Origin: Ailurus styani
Lineage: Eukaryota > Chordata > Mammalia > Carnivora > Ailuridae
Direction of reading: 5' to 3'
Length of the DNA stretch: 64,000 nt
NCBI GenBank assembly: GCA_002007465.1
Contig: LNAC01000683.1
Span: forward strand, 402,184 to 466,183
The notes under the pieces are model-generated. The model was not told the DNA's origin. It did not search any database and worked only from the letters and a program-made list of their open reading frames with translations. Numbering within the stretch: position 1 is the first letter of the stretch; every line of letters starts with the position of its first letter. The position numbers and the translations under genes are program-made. Shown one piece after another: positions 40,801-52,015 of this stretch.

Positions 40801-43800
40801 TGAACAGCAGCAACACAGTGGCAAATTTCACTGGCCTTAAAGAATCAGAGGACAGAATCAGAGTTCAGGCTTTGTCCCTCACCAGGTTTGCATCCTTGCT
40901 TAGGTCACTTAAATGTTCAGAAGCTCCACATCCTCAACTGTAAATAACAATGATGTCAACTGCAACAGCTTGAGCATAGAAGATTTTTTAAAGAGTTTGT
41001 TGAATCCAAATTGTAGTCCTTGAAACAGTCTCATACTTTGCCCTGTTCTTCTGGTAGTAAGCGGAGCCTGAGCCCGTGGCCTTCTGCAGCCCCTGCTATC
41101 TCTCCTGACCCACCACCTACTCCATATACCTCTGAGGCCTGCCCTGACCACCTCTTCTGAAAGGCAGTCTACATTCCTGGGCCACTTCCACTTGCTGTGT
41201 TTTATCAACATGACACTCATCATTCTCTAGTATAAAATGAGTACTTCTCACAATGGCAGGGATTTTTATTTGTTTTATTCATTACTAGGTCCCCAGCCTA
41301 GAGGAAACACTTTATACATATTTGTTGAATGGTTGATTAACAGAATATTTTAAGACTGATGAAAACTTTTCAGAAACAGTGCCAACAACAGTGCCTTTCC
41401 TTATGCAAATTAAATAAAAAAGTAAACATAGCTGTGACCTTCAAAGGTTGGAAAACCAAAGGGTAATTTCTGCCATGTAAAATAATTTTGCCCCTAAGAT
41501 GTGTTTTTTTTTAAGATTTTATTAACTTATTTGAGAGAGAGGGGCAGCACAAGCAGAGGGAGAGGAAGAAGCAGGCTCCCCACTGAGCAGGGAGCCCAAC
41601 ATGGGGTTCAATCCCAGGACCCTGAGATCATGACCTGAGCCTTTAGACAGAAGCTTAACCAACTGAGGTGCCCCGAGCCCCTGAGATGTTAAAAGAAGTC
41701 CTCAGCACACCACTTCTGGGATATTGGCTGTCATTTAACCCCAGGGCCACATAATCAATAACTAGACGTAGATAACTACATCTTAGAATTCCAGATCTAC
41801 ATCACACAATTGTGGAACCATCAATTATAAAATCTGGAGTCAAAGCTCAAAGAATTCCTTCGTTCTGAGTTCAGTCATGAGGCAAATCAGTGACTAACAC
41901 CACCCCCCTTCCACTGGCCATGAGATGATCATCTCTTCTCCCCAGTAAATCTACCATTGGTAGCAGTTTTATTTCCCTAGGAAGTTTTCAGCATGACATA
42001 TTCATTTCACTGACTATAATAATGGCCTAAAGTAAGTTTTTTGGTCACTGATAGAGAGGAAAATCTGGCCTCAGCACAAGATATTGGAGGTGGATGCTCA
42101 GCCTGGATTAAAGAATTAAAACAAATCCCACAACATCAAAACTATGTGCAATTCCAAAGGTCTGTTCAATCTGTTTTATTCTCTTATTTGAAAAGAAGGT
42201 TGGACATCCTGCTAGGTGACTCATGATGTAGGGTCTCTGTCAGAGCAGCCTCACCCAAAAGAGCATATCTGGTGTTTCTTGGTGTCCTACCCCTAGAAAA
42301 TGGCTTACTCCATTTTTAGTAATATGAATAAATGCTTGAAATGTATATAGAACATAAGTTCAATATGTGACCTAAAACTCAAGAGTAAAAATACCAAAGA
42401 GAAATATACTCAAATGGTTGCCTAGGTAGGTAACTGGGGAGTATTAGGAGAGATTTTATTTTTCTTTCTCATTTTTTCAATTTTCCAGTTTCTATAATGA
42501 GCATATATTATTTCTGTCATATAAATTAAATAACATTTATTTTAGGAAAACATCCTTTTTAGATTCTCTCCAGGACCCCAGCCCCACATGTGCTGCCCTC
42601 AGAGATGATTTAATCTAATTTCTGCACTTCTGGTGCTATGGCTATATGACACAGACTCTGGGATTTTAAGACCCGGTTATCTGAGTCCGGGTATTGACTA
42701 GTCCTGTGGATAAATGATGGGGGACAAAGGCTAAAGAACTGTGGGCTAAAGGTCTTCATCTACCCCAGTCATCACTCTTCCCTCTCTACCCTGTCCTCAC
42801 TCCCTGCTGGACAGTCTTGTCCCCAGCCGGATCCATATTCCAGCTGAAACCTGACCCCATCCCAACCTTATCCCAGTCTCAAGCCCTCCCCACCTATCAT
42901 CCACTCGCTCTTCTCTACAGGATCTGAGTGTCCACTGCCCTGGTCCTTCCCTCAGCCCTCCCCTCCATGCCACCCAGGCAAGTTCTAATGGCCATATCCC
43001 CAGACAATACACACAGAGCCCAGAGTATCCTATTCTAGAATTTGGATCTCAAATCTACCCTGCACCTGTCTGTGTCCTAGAGCAAATCTCCCTCAAAAGT
43101 GAATGTGTATGGAGTTGATTCATGACTCATGCCCTCCTGCTCTGTACCTACACATTCTTCTTCCTGGGCAGCTGCACAACAGAAGGTGGTGGAGGGCAGC
43201 AGGTGGGATCGCAGCCTGACAGAAAAGCAGAGAGAAGAGACTGGAGACTGGGGGGCTGAGGATGCCCCTGATGCCTCTGTCCCCAGACCCTCAGTGTAGA
43301 CAGAAGGGCATCAAGTCAGGACACAAACAGAAAGCACCACTGAGACCTAGCAGGGCAGCCTGAAGATTCCTCAGCCCCTGCCCCTACCTTCCACCATAAA
43401 CTTGATTCCCTTGCCCCCCTCCCTTCTGGCCCCAACATGACCTGTGCTCAGGGAAGAAGAAACTTCCTCCAGTATGACCCTCAGCCAAACACTATTAGAA
43501 GGAGAAGCTTCTACCCACCCTGCCCCAAATACTGTCTGGAGCATCCAGACTCACAACTTTCTGGGCCCTGGTTTACAATCATTAACATCGTTGCCAGGGA
43601 TAACCCTATCCAGTACATAGAGAGTCTTTCTGAATCTATTTGTGTATATCTGCCTTATGAAGACCCTCCTTCAAATCACCCAGGTCCCCTCCAAACTGCC
43701 TCTGTGTTTGGCCTCTCTACTCCCTGGGGTCAGTCACAGAGCTCTTTCTTAACTAAGTGAACTAATTTGGTGATTTCACCTTAATTTATAGGTTCTGTTT

Positions 43801-45165
43801 TGCTCATTAAACTTTTCCATATACATTTTCTCACTGAACCCTGGAATGTTTCCCAACTATAACATGGAGGGACAAAAACATACATACCTTACCAAGTTGC
43901 TGTAAGGATTAAATAAGTAAATGTGGATAAAGTGCCTAGAACATAGTAAGTGCTCAGTAAGCGTCAGCTATTGATACTGGCCAGATGTGGGGAAGTCCAG
44001 ACTAGTTAAACGGGCCACACTCTAGAGTAGAACTGAGGTCAGCATAAAACAGGGATTTTGGATAATGAAACAAGATGGGATGGGGAAGGAGACAAACCAT
44101 AAGAGACTCCTAATCTCACAAAACAAACTGAGGGTTACTGGGGGGTGGGAGGGTAGGGATAGGGTGGATGGGTTATGGACATTGGGGAGGGTTTGTGCTT
44201 TGGTGAATGCTGTGAAAGATGTAAGCCTGATGATTCACAGACCTGTACCCCTTGGGCAAAGAATAAAAATAAAATTAAACAAAAAACAAAAAACAGGGCT
44301 TTTGGGAGAGAAATGCACCCAAATGCACCTTTGGGAGGGAAGCAGGCAATGTGGAGTGTCAGAATCCCTGTTTGCTACCCTTTAACTACATGACTTTGGA
44401 CAAGTCCCTTTACCTCTCTGGGTCACACTCTTCTCACTATAAAGTGGGATATTATTAACCACCTCAGGGGATTTGAGGAGATAACATGAGACAAAGTACT
44501 GTGAGCACCTGTGAGTTCCTTACACAGAGCAGATGCTCAGCAAATGTCAGGTCCCCACTGCTGTGCCAGCCTGTACGGTGTCTTTCTATAAATGGGAAGA
44601 AGCTCCCCTCTGCATGAATGCAGCCTTGCAGATTGTCTTGAGAAGCAAAGCACAGGCTGGATTTCATCTCTTACCTTCCCATTAGCCAGCAAACTTGAGC
44701 AGTGAGCATCCTAGGCAATTTTTACAACAAACCTGTACCCACACCCCTTCCCACTGCACATTCCCCTGCTGTTCATTTCTTTTTTTTTATGATTTTTTAT
44801 TTATTTGACAGAGAGAGATCACAAGTAGGCAGAGAGGCAGGCACAGAGAGAGGAGGAAGCAGGCTCCCTGCGGAGCAGAGAGCCCGATTCGGGTCTCAAT
44901 CCCAGGACCCTGAGATCATGACCTGAGCTGAAGGCAGAGGCTTTAACCCACTGAGCCACCCAGGCTCCCTGCTGTTCATTTCTTTGATTGGTCATTCAAC
45001 CCCATAAGTGCTAAGAAACAATCCCTCTCTGTCTTCTGTCTCCCTGTGTCATGGTGACCCCTTTGCCTCTGAGGGCATCTTACCTGCCTCCCAAGAAGCT
45101 AGAAGGACGAGGAGGCAGCACTGGAGGCCAAAGGTGGAGCGGATGCAGCGGGCTGGCTGGGCCAT
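34899..45165 (-). CDS. MUCL3: Mucin-like protein 3 (DPCR1), complete three-exon gene
   Basis: A membrane-tethered mucin-like glycoprotein of epithelia. Coding exons on the minus strand are 45165-45084, 38540-35551 and 35045-34899, with donors GTAAGA and GTAAGG and acceptors GCAG and TCAG. The frame is continuous for 1072 residues, against about 1393 in human as I recall it. Exon 1 is the signal peptide (MAQPARCIRSTFGLQCCLLV). Exon 2 begins AITFKELQKTSD, has a Ser/Thr/Lys-rich region, a tandem array at about residues 350-918, and a membrane helix at about 1001-1024 (FPAWAIVIVVLVAVILFL). Exon 3 gives a 48-residue tail with NDGGPNSYPVYLMEQQ, close to the human tail. Intron phases (1, 0) equal those of MUC21, which supports common descent. 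Intron 1 spans 6.5 kb and holds several retroposons. No break is seen. The shorter length is due to repeat number. Confidence 0.96.
35880..37580 (-). repeat. MUCL3: MUCL3 coding tandem array with a 396-bp higher-order repeat
   Basis: Units of 14, 20 or 21 residues built on G-S-(T/K)-D-(D/H)-x-x-K-T-T-(L)-A-N-x-K-T. Seven units (21+21+14+20+21+14+21) form a 132-residue super-unit that recurs about three times. The DNA word CTCGTGGTCTTCCTGTCC starts at 36551, 36947 and 37343, exactly 396 bp apart, and the copies look almost identical. Edge units differ more. Confidence 0.94.
40568..40742 (-). mobile_element. Diverged SINE in MUCL3 intron 1
   Basis: A minus-strand tRNA-type SINE with a diverged body. 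CCCAGATGCTTTT repeats flank it (about 40558 and 40746). Confidence 0.88.
41503..41690 (-). mobile_element. SINE in MUCL3 intron 1
   Basis: A minus-strand SINE of older type ('TTATTTGAGAGAGAGG' start on the plus strand). The head is slightly rearranged ('CTGAGGTGCCCCGAGCCCC'). Confidence 0.87.
44046..44305 (+). mobile_element. Short LINE-1 3' end with target-site duplication, in MUCL3 intron 1
   Basis: The plus-strand L1 3' UTR terminal block ends in an A-rich tail (44262-44293). Direct repeats AAAACAGGG(A/C)TTTTGG at 44046-44061 and 44290-44305 differ at one base. It is the same terminal segment as at 10.7 and 50.1 kb. Confidence 0.9.
44766..44985 (-). mobile_element. CAN-type SINE with a 17-bp target-site duplication
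   Basis: CTGCTGTTCATTTCTTT is found at 44766-44782 and 44969-44985. The body is well preserved, and it lies about 100 bases downstream of MUCL3 exon 1. Confidence 0.95.
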
Positions 45166-45212
45166 GTTGGAGTTGGACAGCTGCTTGGAGCCATGGGCTG
45201 GGGTCCCCTCAG

Positions 45213-45238
45213 CTTATATGGGTCCATATTTGACGTCA
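45213..45238 (-). promoter_or_regulatory. MUCL3: MUCL3 core promoter: TATA box and CRE
   Basis: On the minus strand CATATAAGC (TATA-like, 45213-45219) lies about 50 bases upstream of the MUCL3 start codon, and the full palindromic cAMP-response element TGACGTCA (45231-45238) lies a further 12 bases upstream. The spacing predicts a start near 45185 and a very short 5' UTR. CREB/ATF control is inferred from the motif only. Confidence 0.6.
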
Positions 45239-46829
45239 TGGGGGCTGGGGCCCCTCAGGCCTAAACCTTAAACAAATGGAACCACCCCACCCCACAGGGG
45301 TGCCCTGATAACGGGAGACCGCAGCTGCCGCGTCATGGAGCCAGGCCCTGGGTGTCTACCGAATGGGTGGGATCTGAGAAAAAGGAACACAGAGGGGGCA
45401 GACTCCTGACCCAGCCCCAGCAGAGGGAGTGGGGACTGGGTGGGGTGGCCTCTGGGGCTCTGGGGAGGTAGGGAGCAAATGACTGGACTCTAGAAGGACT
45501 GAGCTCTGATGGGTGGAGTGAAGAGGGGGATGATTGGGTCCTCAGGTTGTGGGAAGAGATTCAAATCCTAGTTCTTCTCCAGCTTCACATTTGCCTTCCT
45601 GCCTCTCTCACGTCAGCCCTGCTTTCCACACCCCTTACTCACACATGGTCACTCTTTTTGCCCTGGGTGGAGTCGTCCATGAGTAGCAGGTGAAAGAGCA
45701 AAGAGGAAAGCCCTCACGTGGCCCACTATGGCAGAGACAGGTGCTTCAAGATGTTCAGAGATGACACAACAAGATGTGGAGACAAATGGGGGCAGTGACA
45801 GGGACAAGTGACAAGACAGATACAGAAGCCCAGGACCTGACCTCACACCTCACCAAGGATGCAGACAGGACACAGAGGCTGAGATTTATCTTTGGTGGGG
45901 ATCCTTGGTATACAGGGGCTCTGCCTTCAGCCCATACCTCCCCTCCTTTCCCATATCAGCCCAGCGGCCATCTCTTTGCCTCCAAGCCCCCATCCACCCC
46001 ATATAGAAATGCAGACATTTCATTTCTAGGCTCTCCTGGAGTCTCCATCTTTCCTTTCTCCTGATTCCTTGCCTAGAGCAAGCATTAGTTCAGAAGATTG
46101 TCAAAATTCATTCACTGGACTCCCAAATGACAGTGTCTGTGGCTGGAGTTGCAGTGGGGAACAAACTACCAAAGTCAAGGAGAGAGAAAGCCATGAGTAC
46201 AGGTATCCAAGTCACCACCCCGCTATGACTCACTTGATTTACCCACAGTGGACCTCCTCTCGTGGAAAGTAAGCACCCTGTAGGCGAGGTCTTTGCCTTG
46301 ACCTCTGCTGCTTCCCCATCACCTGAGACAACACCTGGAACACAGTAGACAATCAGTAAGCACATACTACTCAGCTGTATGCAGCGGGTACCTGGACCAC
46401 CTAATGCCTTTCTGCAGGAAGTAGAGCAGGCAGAGGGAGTGGAGAAGGTCAAGATCTAAAGGTCAAGAAGCCAGGGGCTCAGGGCAGTGGGGCTCATGGG
46501 GGAACCAGAAGACTGGACATATGAATTTCTCTCATCACTTGATGTGACTTGTCCCTAAGCCCCAGGCAGGGCTGGAATGGTTGAGAACAGGCCAACTGCT
46601 CATTAATGCAATTAATGGGAGTTTGATGAGCTTCCATGGAGTCAGGCTAAAGACTGACTCTTCAGAGCTAGGCAGCCTGCCTCCCAGGCAATGTACCCTG
46701 CAAGATGGGGGAACTAAGGCAGCAGCAGGTCCTCTGCTGCAACTCCATCTGGACTCAGAGTGACTGAAAACCCCCTTTTCTACTTGTCCCCAACTTCACC
46801 CTTTCCCCCAGGGACCCAGGCCTCTAGGA

Positions 46830-47038
46830 AAGTGGTTCTCAATGGAGAGGGACAGTTTCACTCCCCCAACAAGCATCTGGCAAAGCCTGGAGATAATCTG
46901 GTCACAACTTAGAGCGGGTGCTACTAGCATCTAGTGGATAGAGGCCAGAGAGGCTGGTCAACATAATACTAATGCACAGGACGGTCCCCCCAACACAGAA
47001 CTCTCCAGCCCAATATGTCAGTAGTGCTGAAATTGACA
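46830..47038 (+). mobile_element. MER5A-like hAT-Charlie transposon relic
   Basis: Starts 'GTGGTTCTCAATGGAG' and continues through 'ATCTGGCAAAGCCTGGAGA' and 'GGTGCTACTAGCATCTAGTGG' to 'AATATGTCAGTAGTGCTGA', the usual order of this eutherian element. Confidence 0.8.
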
Positions 47039-48189
47039 GTCTGGCTTGGTTGGGTAAATAAACATCCTCCCTTCTCTTTTAGCTACAACTTGCCCCAGAG
47101 GATCCACACATCTGGGTTAGAGGAATTGGGGAGTTAGTAGAGGCTCAAGTTAATTTCTTAGTGTGAGTATAGGATACTGTGTCTGAGCTAGAGGCTGACG
47201 TGACTTCCCCAAGTTCACACACCTGGTAAATAGGAGACCAGACTCAGGCAGTGCCTGCCCTATGGCAAAACCCATGTGCTTTGACAAATACACAGTGGCT
47301 AGGAAATGAGTGGGGTGGCTAGTGTTTTATTTAGCAAGAATTGTGTCCTTCATCCACTCAGAGTGGTCTAAGGGGGCATCACAGAGCAGAGTTCCTCACC
47401 TGTGAGGAGAAATTGGTGAGAAAGTGGGAGAACTGGGGGTCTTGGGAGGTCAGGGAGCCAGCCCAAAAGGGCTCCATATGAAAGGAGCTGTGAAGGGAGA
47501 ATCCCCCATCCTAAACATGGGAGGCCCGGAGTGTCCTTAGCTAATGAGCTTCTCTGAGGAAGAGGGTAGAATGGGAAGAAAGGGTGAGGGGCAAAAGTTC
47601 CAACCATCCAGGCCTAGATTCCATGAAGTCTGGAAGACCGTGGAGACCATGGAGCTCTGGTCCTTCTTTCTGTAGATGAGAAAACTGCATCAGAGAAGTT
47701 AGGTGCCAGATGGCAGGCTGGTGGCAGGCTGGTGGCAGGACCAATTGGTGACTGACCATGGACTTCCCCTTACAATGTTGGTGGAGGAGACCTGGATGGG
47801 CTGGTAGCCCCAGGAATCCACTGTAGGAAATGGCCCCAGCTAGCTGAATGGGAAGCTGAGTCTTGGAATGAGTCTATTGTGGAGAGGAAGAAGGAAGGCC
47901 CATGGGGGAGGGATACTCAGTTCTCCTGGCCCTATCCCTTCATTTGACAGGGTAGCACTGGCTGCTGTCCTCCCAGTGGCAGCTATAAGAGCTCACATAG
48001 CCACGACCACACTCCACACTCATTTCCTTCTGGAACTGACCAGCCTGTGAGATGAGGGATGGATAGGTTGGGTTAACTGAGGGCCCCAGGAACCTGCTGT
48101 CCAGCCCTCAGCTCTCCCCAAGGATGGCTGCCTTTTTTTGACGACTCAGGTTCTCAGCATTCCTTTTCAAGCAAAACAATAATAATGCT

Positions 48190-48560
48190 CAGTAAGACTA
48201 ATTTAGTGAGCACTTACTAATGCCAAGCACCTAAGTGCTTTACATATATAGCTCATTTCATTCTCCAACGGCCCTTTGAAATGGATCTATCATTTTCATT
48301 TTATCCAGCATTCATTTATCAAATGAGGGCTACACCTCATCTATAAAATGAGGGGTAATAAAATTACCTATATCAACAGGTACATGGGTATGTATGTACA
48401 TAGAGTCCCTGGCATATAATAAATGCTATTTAAGTATTAGTTATTATTATTGAGAAATCTGGAGCACAGAAAGGTTAAGTAACTTGCACAGGGTTACACA
48501 GCTATAGTGGTAGAGCTGGATTCAACACCCAGGTTAACAGCAGAGAGCTCTTCACTGCCT
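48190..48560. mobile_element. MIR-like SINE region
   Basis: Contains 'TTTAGTGAGCACTTACTAATG', 'CCTTTGAAATGG' and 'GGTTAAGTAACTTGCACAGG' blocks. This may be two overlapping old MIR pieces. Confidence 0.7.
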
Positions 48561-48810
48561 AGAACTAAATTTAGTGTCTCCCAGACTCCAGCCCTCCCCA
48601 GCCTCTCTTTCATTGGCCCCTAATCCCCATCCCTGCCTGGTCAGTGTTTCAGCCACCCAGACAAGATTTCCTTTTCCCCCTCACCTCTGTCTTAGTGTGG
48701 CAAGTTGTCATCCTCCTACCTAAACCCCCTGTTCTTCTCAGAGTCCTGGAATGCCAGCCCAGCCCTACTGGCCTTGGGGACCCACACATTTGGGTCACAG
48801 CTTCACTCAC

Positions 48811-48914
48811 CTTCTTGGTACCATGCAGTAGGTTGACCATTGTTGCCACCACAGTGAGAGTGATCAGCATGATGACCCAGTCCTGGACAGAGTTCTCCTC
48901 CTGAGGCTTCGGCC
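48811..48914 (-). pseudogene. Possible orphan membrane-segment exon, MUC21-like
   Basis: The minus strand shows an acceptor-like TCATCAG, 104 bases of open frame, and a consensus donor GTGAGTG. The peptide contains ENSVQDWVIMLITLTVVATM, then NLLHGTKK. Its W-x-I-x-L-I-T-L core and phase-0 3' border match the MUC21 membrane helix ([13 protein letters not shown]...). In MUC21 and MUCL3 the helix is part of the large repeat exon, whereas this exon is only 104 bases long. No repeat exon is attached directly and no tail exon was found below it. It may be a remnant, or one exon, of a further mucin gene, or chance. Confidence 0.35.
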
Positions 48915-50065
48915 CTGATGATCAGAGAGGAACAGTGATCAAGGCAGGTGGGACTTCAACCCCCAGCTCCCCACTGCCCTCCATGACTTTCCGTCTTTCC
49001 TTCTGAGACACTGATGTCTATGAAGGTCAAAGACCACAGGTCTCTGTGGACTTCTCTCCTATCATCTTGAGAACAGAATCTCAATGGAGGGGGTTTTTAA
49101 GGGCATCCATCCAAGCCACAACCGCCTCTTCCCTGACAACTGTGGATGTATGTATGTTGGTATCTACGCTCCTCACTGACATCCACATCTTTCTGTCTTT
49201 CTGAACCTTCCTCTAGTATCTCCAGCTCTGTTGTCTATGTCTCTCTCATCTGCACTCTGTCTGCTATGAGGATGCCCAGACGGGCCTCTCTCCTTCTGAA
49301 CCCCAATCCTTCCCACCACCTGATGCTAGTAATCAAAGAGAGCTAGAGCCTGTTGTCCAGTCTTCCCTCCCCTCATTTCCTGCCCTCAGCTACCTGGGGG
49401 GAAGCTGCCCATGCCTCCCCTGCTGGGAATGGAGGGGAGAAGAGGAGGAAACAGAGGGAGGAGGGGGAACAGGATCCTTGGAGGGAATGCTTCTTGCGCC
49501 AGAAAGACAAATCAGGCCATGAGGAGGGAAGTTGGAAACTTTATAAGGAAGCAGTCAAGTAACAGACATCTGGCTGTTGGTGTGACCAGAAACTCGAGGG
49601 AGCACCAAAAACCCTTTAAGAATTGTAGACATCCTCAGACATACTCCAAACACAGTTGAAAGCAGGCACTAATGCCTGTTCCTACACTCCTCTCCAAGAG
49701 CCAGGGCTGGCTGCAAAACAATGGGCCCAACCAACATCTTTACTGGTAAATGGCCCAAAGCAAATAAGAGCACCTTACTGGTCTGGAGGCTGAATTCAGG
49801 GCATGTGGTGGCCACTCTAGACATTATGGGAGTGAAAACTCCTGAGACAGCCACGCTGGGCATGGAAGGCCAGGCAGAGTGGGAGTAGTTCCAGGGGCTG
49901 CTGTGAGGGAGACAGACAGATCCTAGAGGGCAGAGGGAGAACATGGCCAGAAGAGATCAGAGTGAGAGCAGAAGCAGAAATTACATCCAGTGTACCCTTG
50001 GTCAAAATCCTAGCAAGTTGTTGGTATAAGTTGATGACTGTCTCTATGATAATGAAGACTGAGAA
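48915..50065. other. Intergenic stretch
   Basis: No conserved exon recognised. Short open frames on both strands lack splice or family support. Confidence 0.45.
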
Positions 50066-50732
50066 TGGCCAAGAAATCTTTTTTTTTTTTTAATTTTATT
50101 TTTATTATTTGCCCAAGGGGTACAGGTCTGTGAATAATCAGGCTTACATCTTTCACAGCATTCACCAAAGCACAAACCCTCCCCAATGTCCATAACCCAT
50201 CCACCCTATCCCTATCCTCCCACCCCCCAGTAACCCTCAGTTTGTTTTATGAGATTAGAAGTCTCTTATGGTTTGTCTCCTTCCCCATCCCATCTTGTTT
50301 CATTATTTTTCCCTCCCTACCCCCCACAACCCCCCACCCTGCCCCTCAAGTTCCTCATATCAGAGAGATCATATGATAATTGTCTTTCTCTGATTGACTT
50401 ATTTCGCTCAGCATAATACCCTCCAGTTCCATCCATGTCGTTGCGAATGGCAAGATTTCGTTTCTTTTGATAGCTGCATAATATTCCATTGTATATATAT
50501 ACCACATCTTCTTTATCCATTCATCTGTTGATGGACATCTAGGTTCTTTCCATAGTTTGGCTATTGTGGACATTGCTGCTATAAACATTCGGGTGCACGT
50601 GCCCCTGAGGAACACTACCTTTGTGTCTTTAGGATAAATACCCAGTAGTGCGATTGCTGGGTCGTAGGGTAGCTCCATTTTCAACTTTTTGAGGAATCTC
50701 CATACTGTTTTCCAGAGTTGGCCAAGAAATCT
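50066..50732 (-). mobile_element. LINE-1 3' fragment with target-site duplication
   Basis: The minus strand reads the ORF2 C-terminal end (YTMEYYAAIKRNEILPF and LEGIMLSEISQSEKD) and the 3' UTR, ending in a poly(A) seen as T's at 50080. The 14-bp duplication TGGCCAAGAAATCT is at 50066-50079 and 50719-50732. The ORF2 end is open over about 109 codons, so this copy is young. Confidence 0.95.
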
Positions 50733-51249
50733 TAAAGCAAAAACAAAAGTAGAAGACTTATCCTACCAGATCTTGAAACTTGGTACAAAATTGGTTATTA
50801 AGTGGCACTGACATAAGAATAGACACAGAAGAACAGAACAGAGTCCAGAAATAGACCCCCACGTATATACTCGGCTTGACTTTTAATAAAGGTACCCACA
50901 CAATTCAATGGTGGGCACAGAGGGAAGGTCTTTGAAATAAATGGCCTGGGACAACTGGTTATCCACAAGGGAAAAAATGAACCAACCTCTAACTCACTCC
51001 ATACACAGAAATTAATCGAAGATAGATCATAAGCTTAAGTTTCAGAGCCTAAATAATAAAGCTTCCAGAAGAATATATAAGAGAATATTTTTTTGACTTT
51101 GATGTAGGCAAAAAAAGTCCTGGGCAGGATACAAAAGACACTAACTATAAGAAAAGAACTTTGTAAATTAAAAAGCAGAAGGGGGGACTTTGTACACCCA
51201 CCAAAGCCGGGGCACTGCTTCAGTGAGGTTCTGGGGAACCGAGCCCTGA

Positions 51250-51590
51250 GCCCCTGGCCATGCTAAAGAGCCCTTCAGAGATGGACTGAGCAACAGAAAT
51301 ATCACCGAGACACCGAGATTGTTACTGCAGTGCTCCCAGAAATGGTTGTAGCAGAAGTCTGAGTACTACTGGGAAAACCCCCAGAAGTTGAAGAACCTGT
51401 TGAGAAACTCAAAAAGATGGTCCAGAGATTGGCAGAGATCTCCTCAGAGATGGTGGTGAGACCAGCAGAGACAGTGAGGAGACCAGAAGAGATATCTTCA
51501 GAAATAGGAGACGACAGATGTATCTTTGAGAGCTTGAGGGACTCTCAGAGGTAGTCAGGATGCCTCCAGATACTGTTTCCTGATGAGCTC
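51250..51590 (-). pseudogene. Short Ser/Thr-rich mucin-like relic
   Basis: One minus-strand frame reads a Ser/Thr/Gly-rich stretch (ISSGLLTVSAGLTTISE, then STGSSTSGGFPSSTQTSATT) between stop codons. The composition resembles a decayed mucin repeat region, and it lies about 2.3 kb upstream of the orphan membrane exon at 48.8 kb on the same strand. No repeat unit is clear. Confidence 0.3.
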
Positions 51591-51788
51591 AGTTGAGCTG
51601 TTGGAAGAAGAAGAAAAATAAAGTAATGGGGTTAGAAGAGTTGGCCATGTCCCTGGGTCTAGAGCCCACATCTTCACCCCAACACTCTTTTTCAGAGGTT
51701 GGTGTTACTGCGGGCCCAGGAACAGCACCAGCACAGCATCCATGGTTCCTGTCAGTGTGTGCCTTTCCAGATCCATCTCCTGGCTCTT

Positions 51789-52015
51789 TAAAGGCTCTGA
51801 GGCGGGCGCCTGGGTGGCTCAGTGGGTTAAAGCCTCGGCTTTCGGCTCAGGTCATGATCTCAGGGTCCTGGGATCGAGGCCCGCATCGGGCTCTCTGCTC
51901 AGCAGGGAGCCTGCTTCCCCCTCTCTCTCTGCCTGCCTCTCTACCTCCTTGTGATCTCTCTCCCTCTGTGAAATAAATAAATAAAATCTTAAAAAAAAAA
52001 TAAAGGCTCTGAGGC
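51789..52015 (+). mobile_element. Young CAN-type SINE, plus strand
   Basis: A near-consensus SINE at 51804-52000 (GGGCGCCTGGGTGGCTCAG head, AAATAAAATCTT plus A tail). The 15-bp duplication TAAAGGCTCTGAGGC is at 51789-51803 and 52001-52015. Confidence 0.96.

Larger units (their letters stand above)
38541..45083 (-). other. MUCL3: MUCL3 intron 1
   Basis: A non-coding span between the signal exon and the large exon. It contains SINEs at 40568, 41503 and 44783, an L1 3' end at 44062, a MIR-like piece near 40090-40350 and another near 44370-44550. No additional exon was recognised. Confidence 0.8.
45245..48810. other. Intergenic stretch between MUCL3 and the orphan exon
   Basis: Unique DNA with one MER5A-like element (46830) and one MIR-like element (48190). 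No supported exon. Confidence 0.5.

Noticed and set aside
47541..47759. Tail exon for the orphan membrane exon at 48.8 kb
   Set aside because: An acceptor-like CTACAG precedes an open frame in the right phase, but the region is partly MIR-like and the peptide does not resemble MUC21 or MUCL3 tails.
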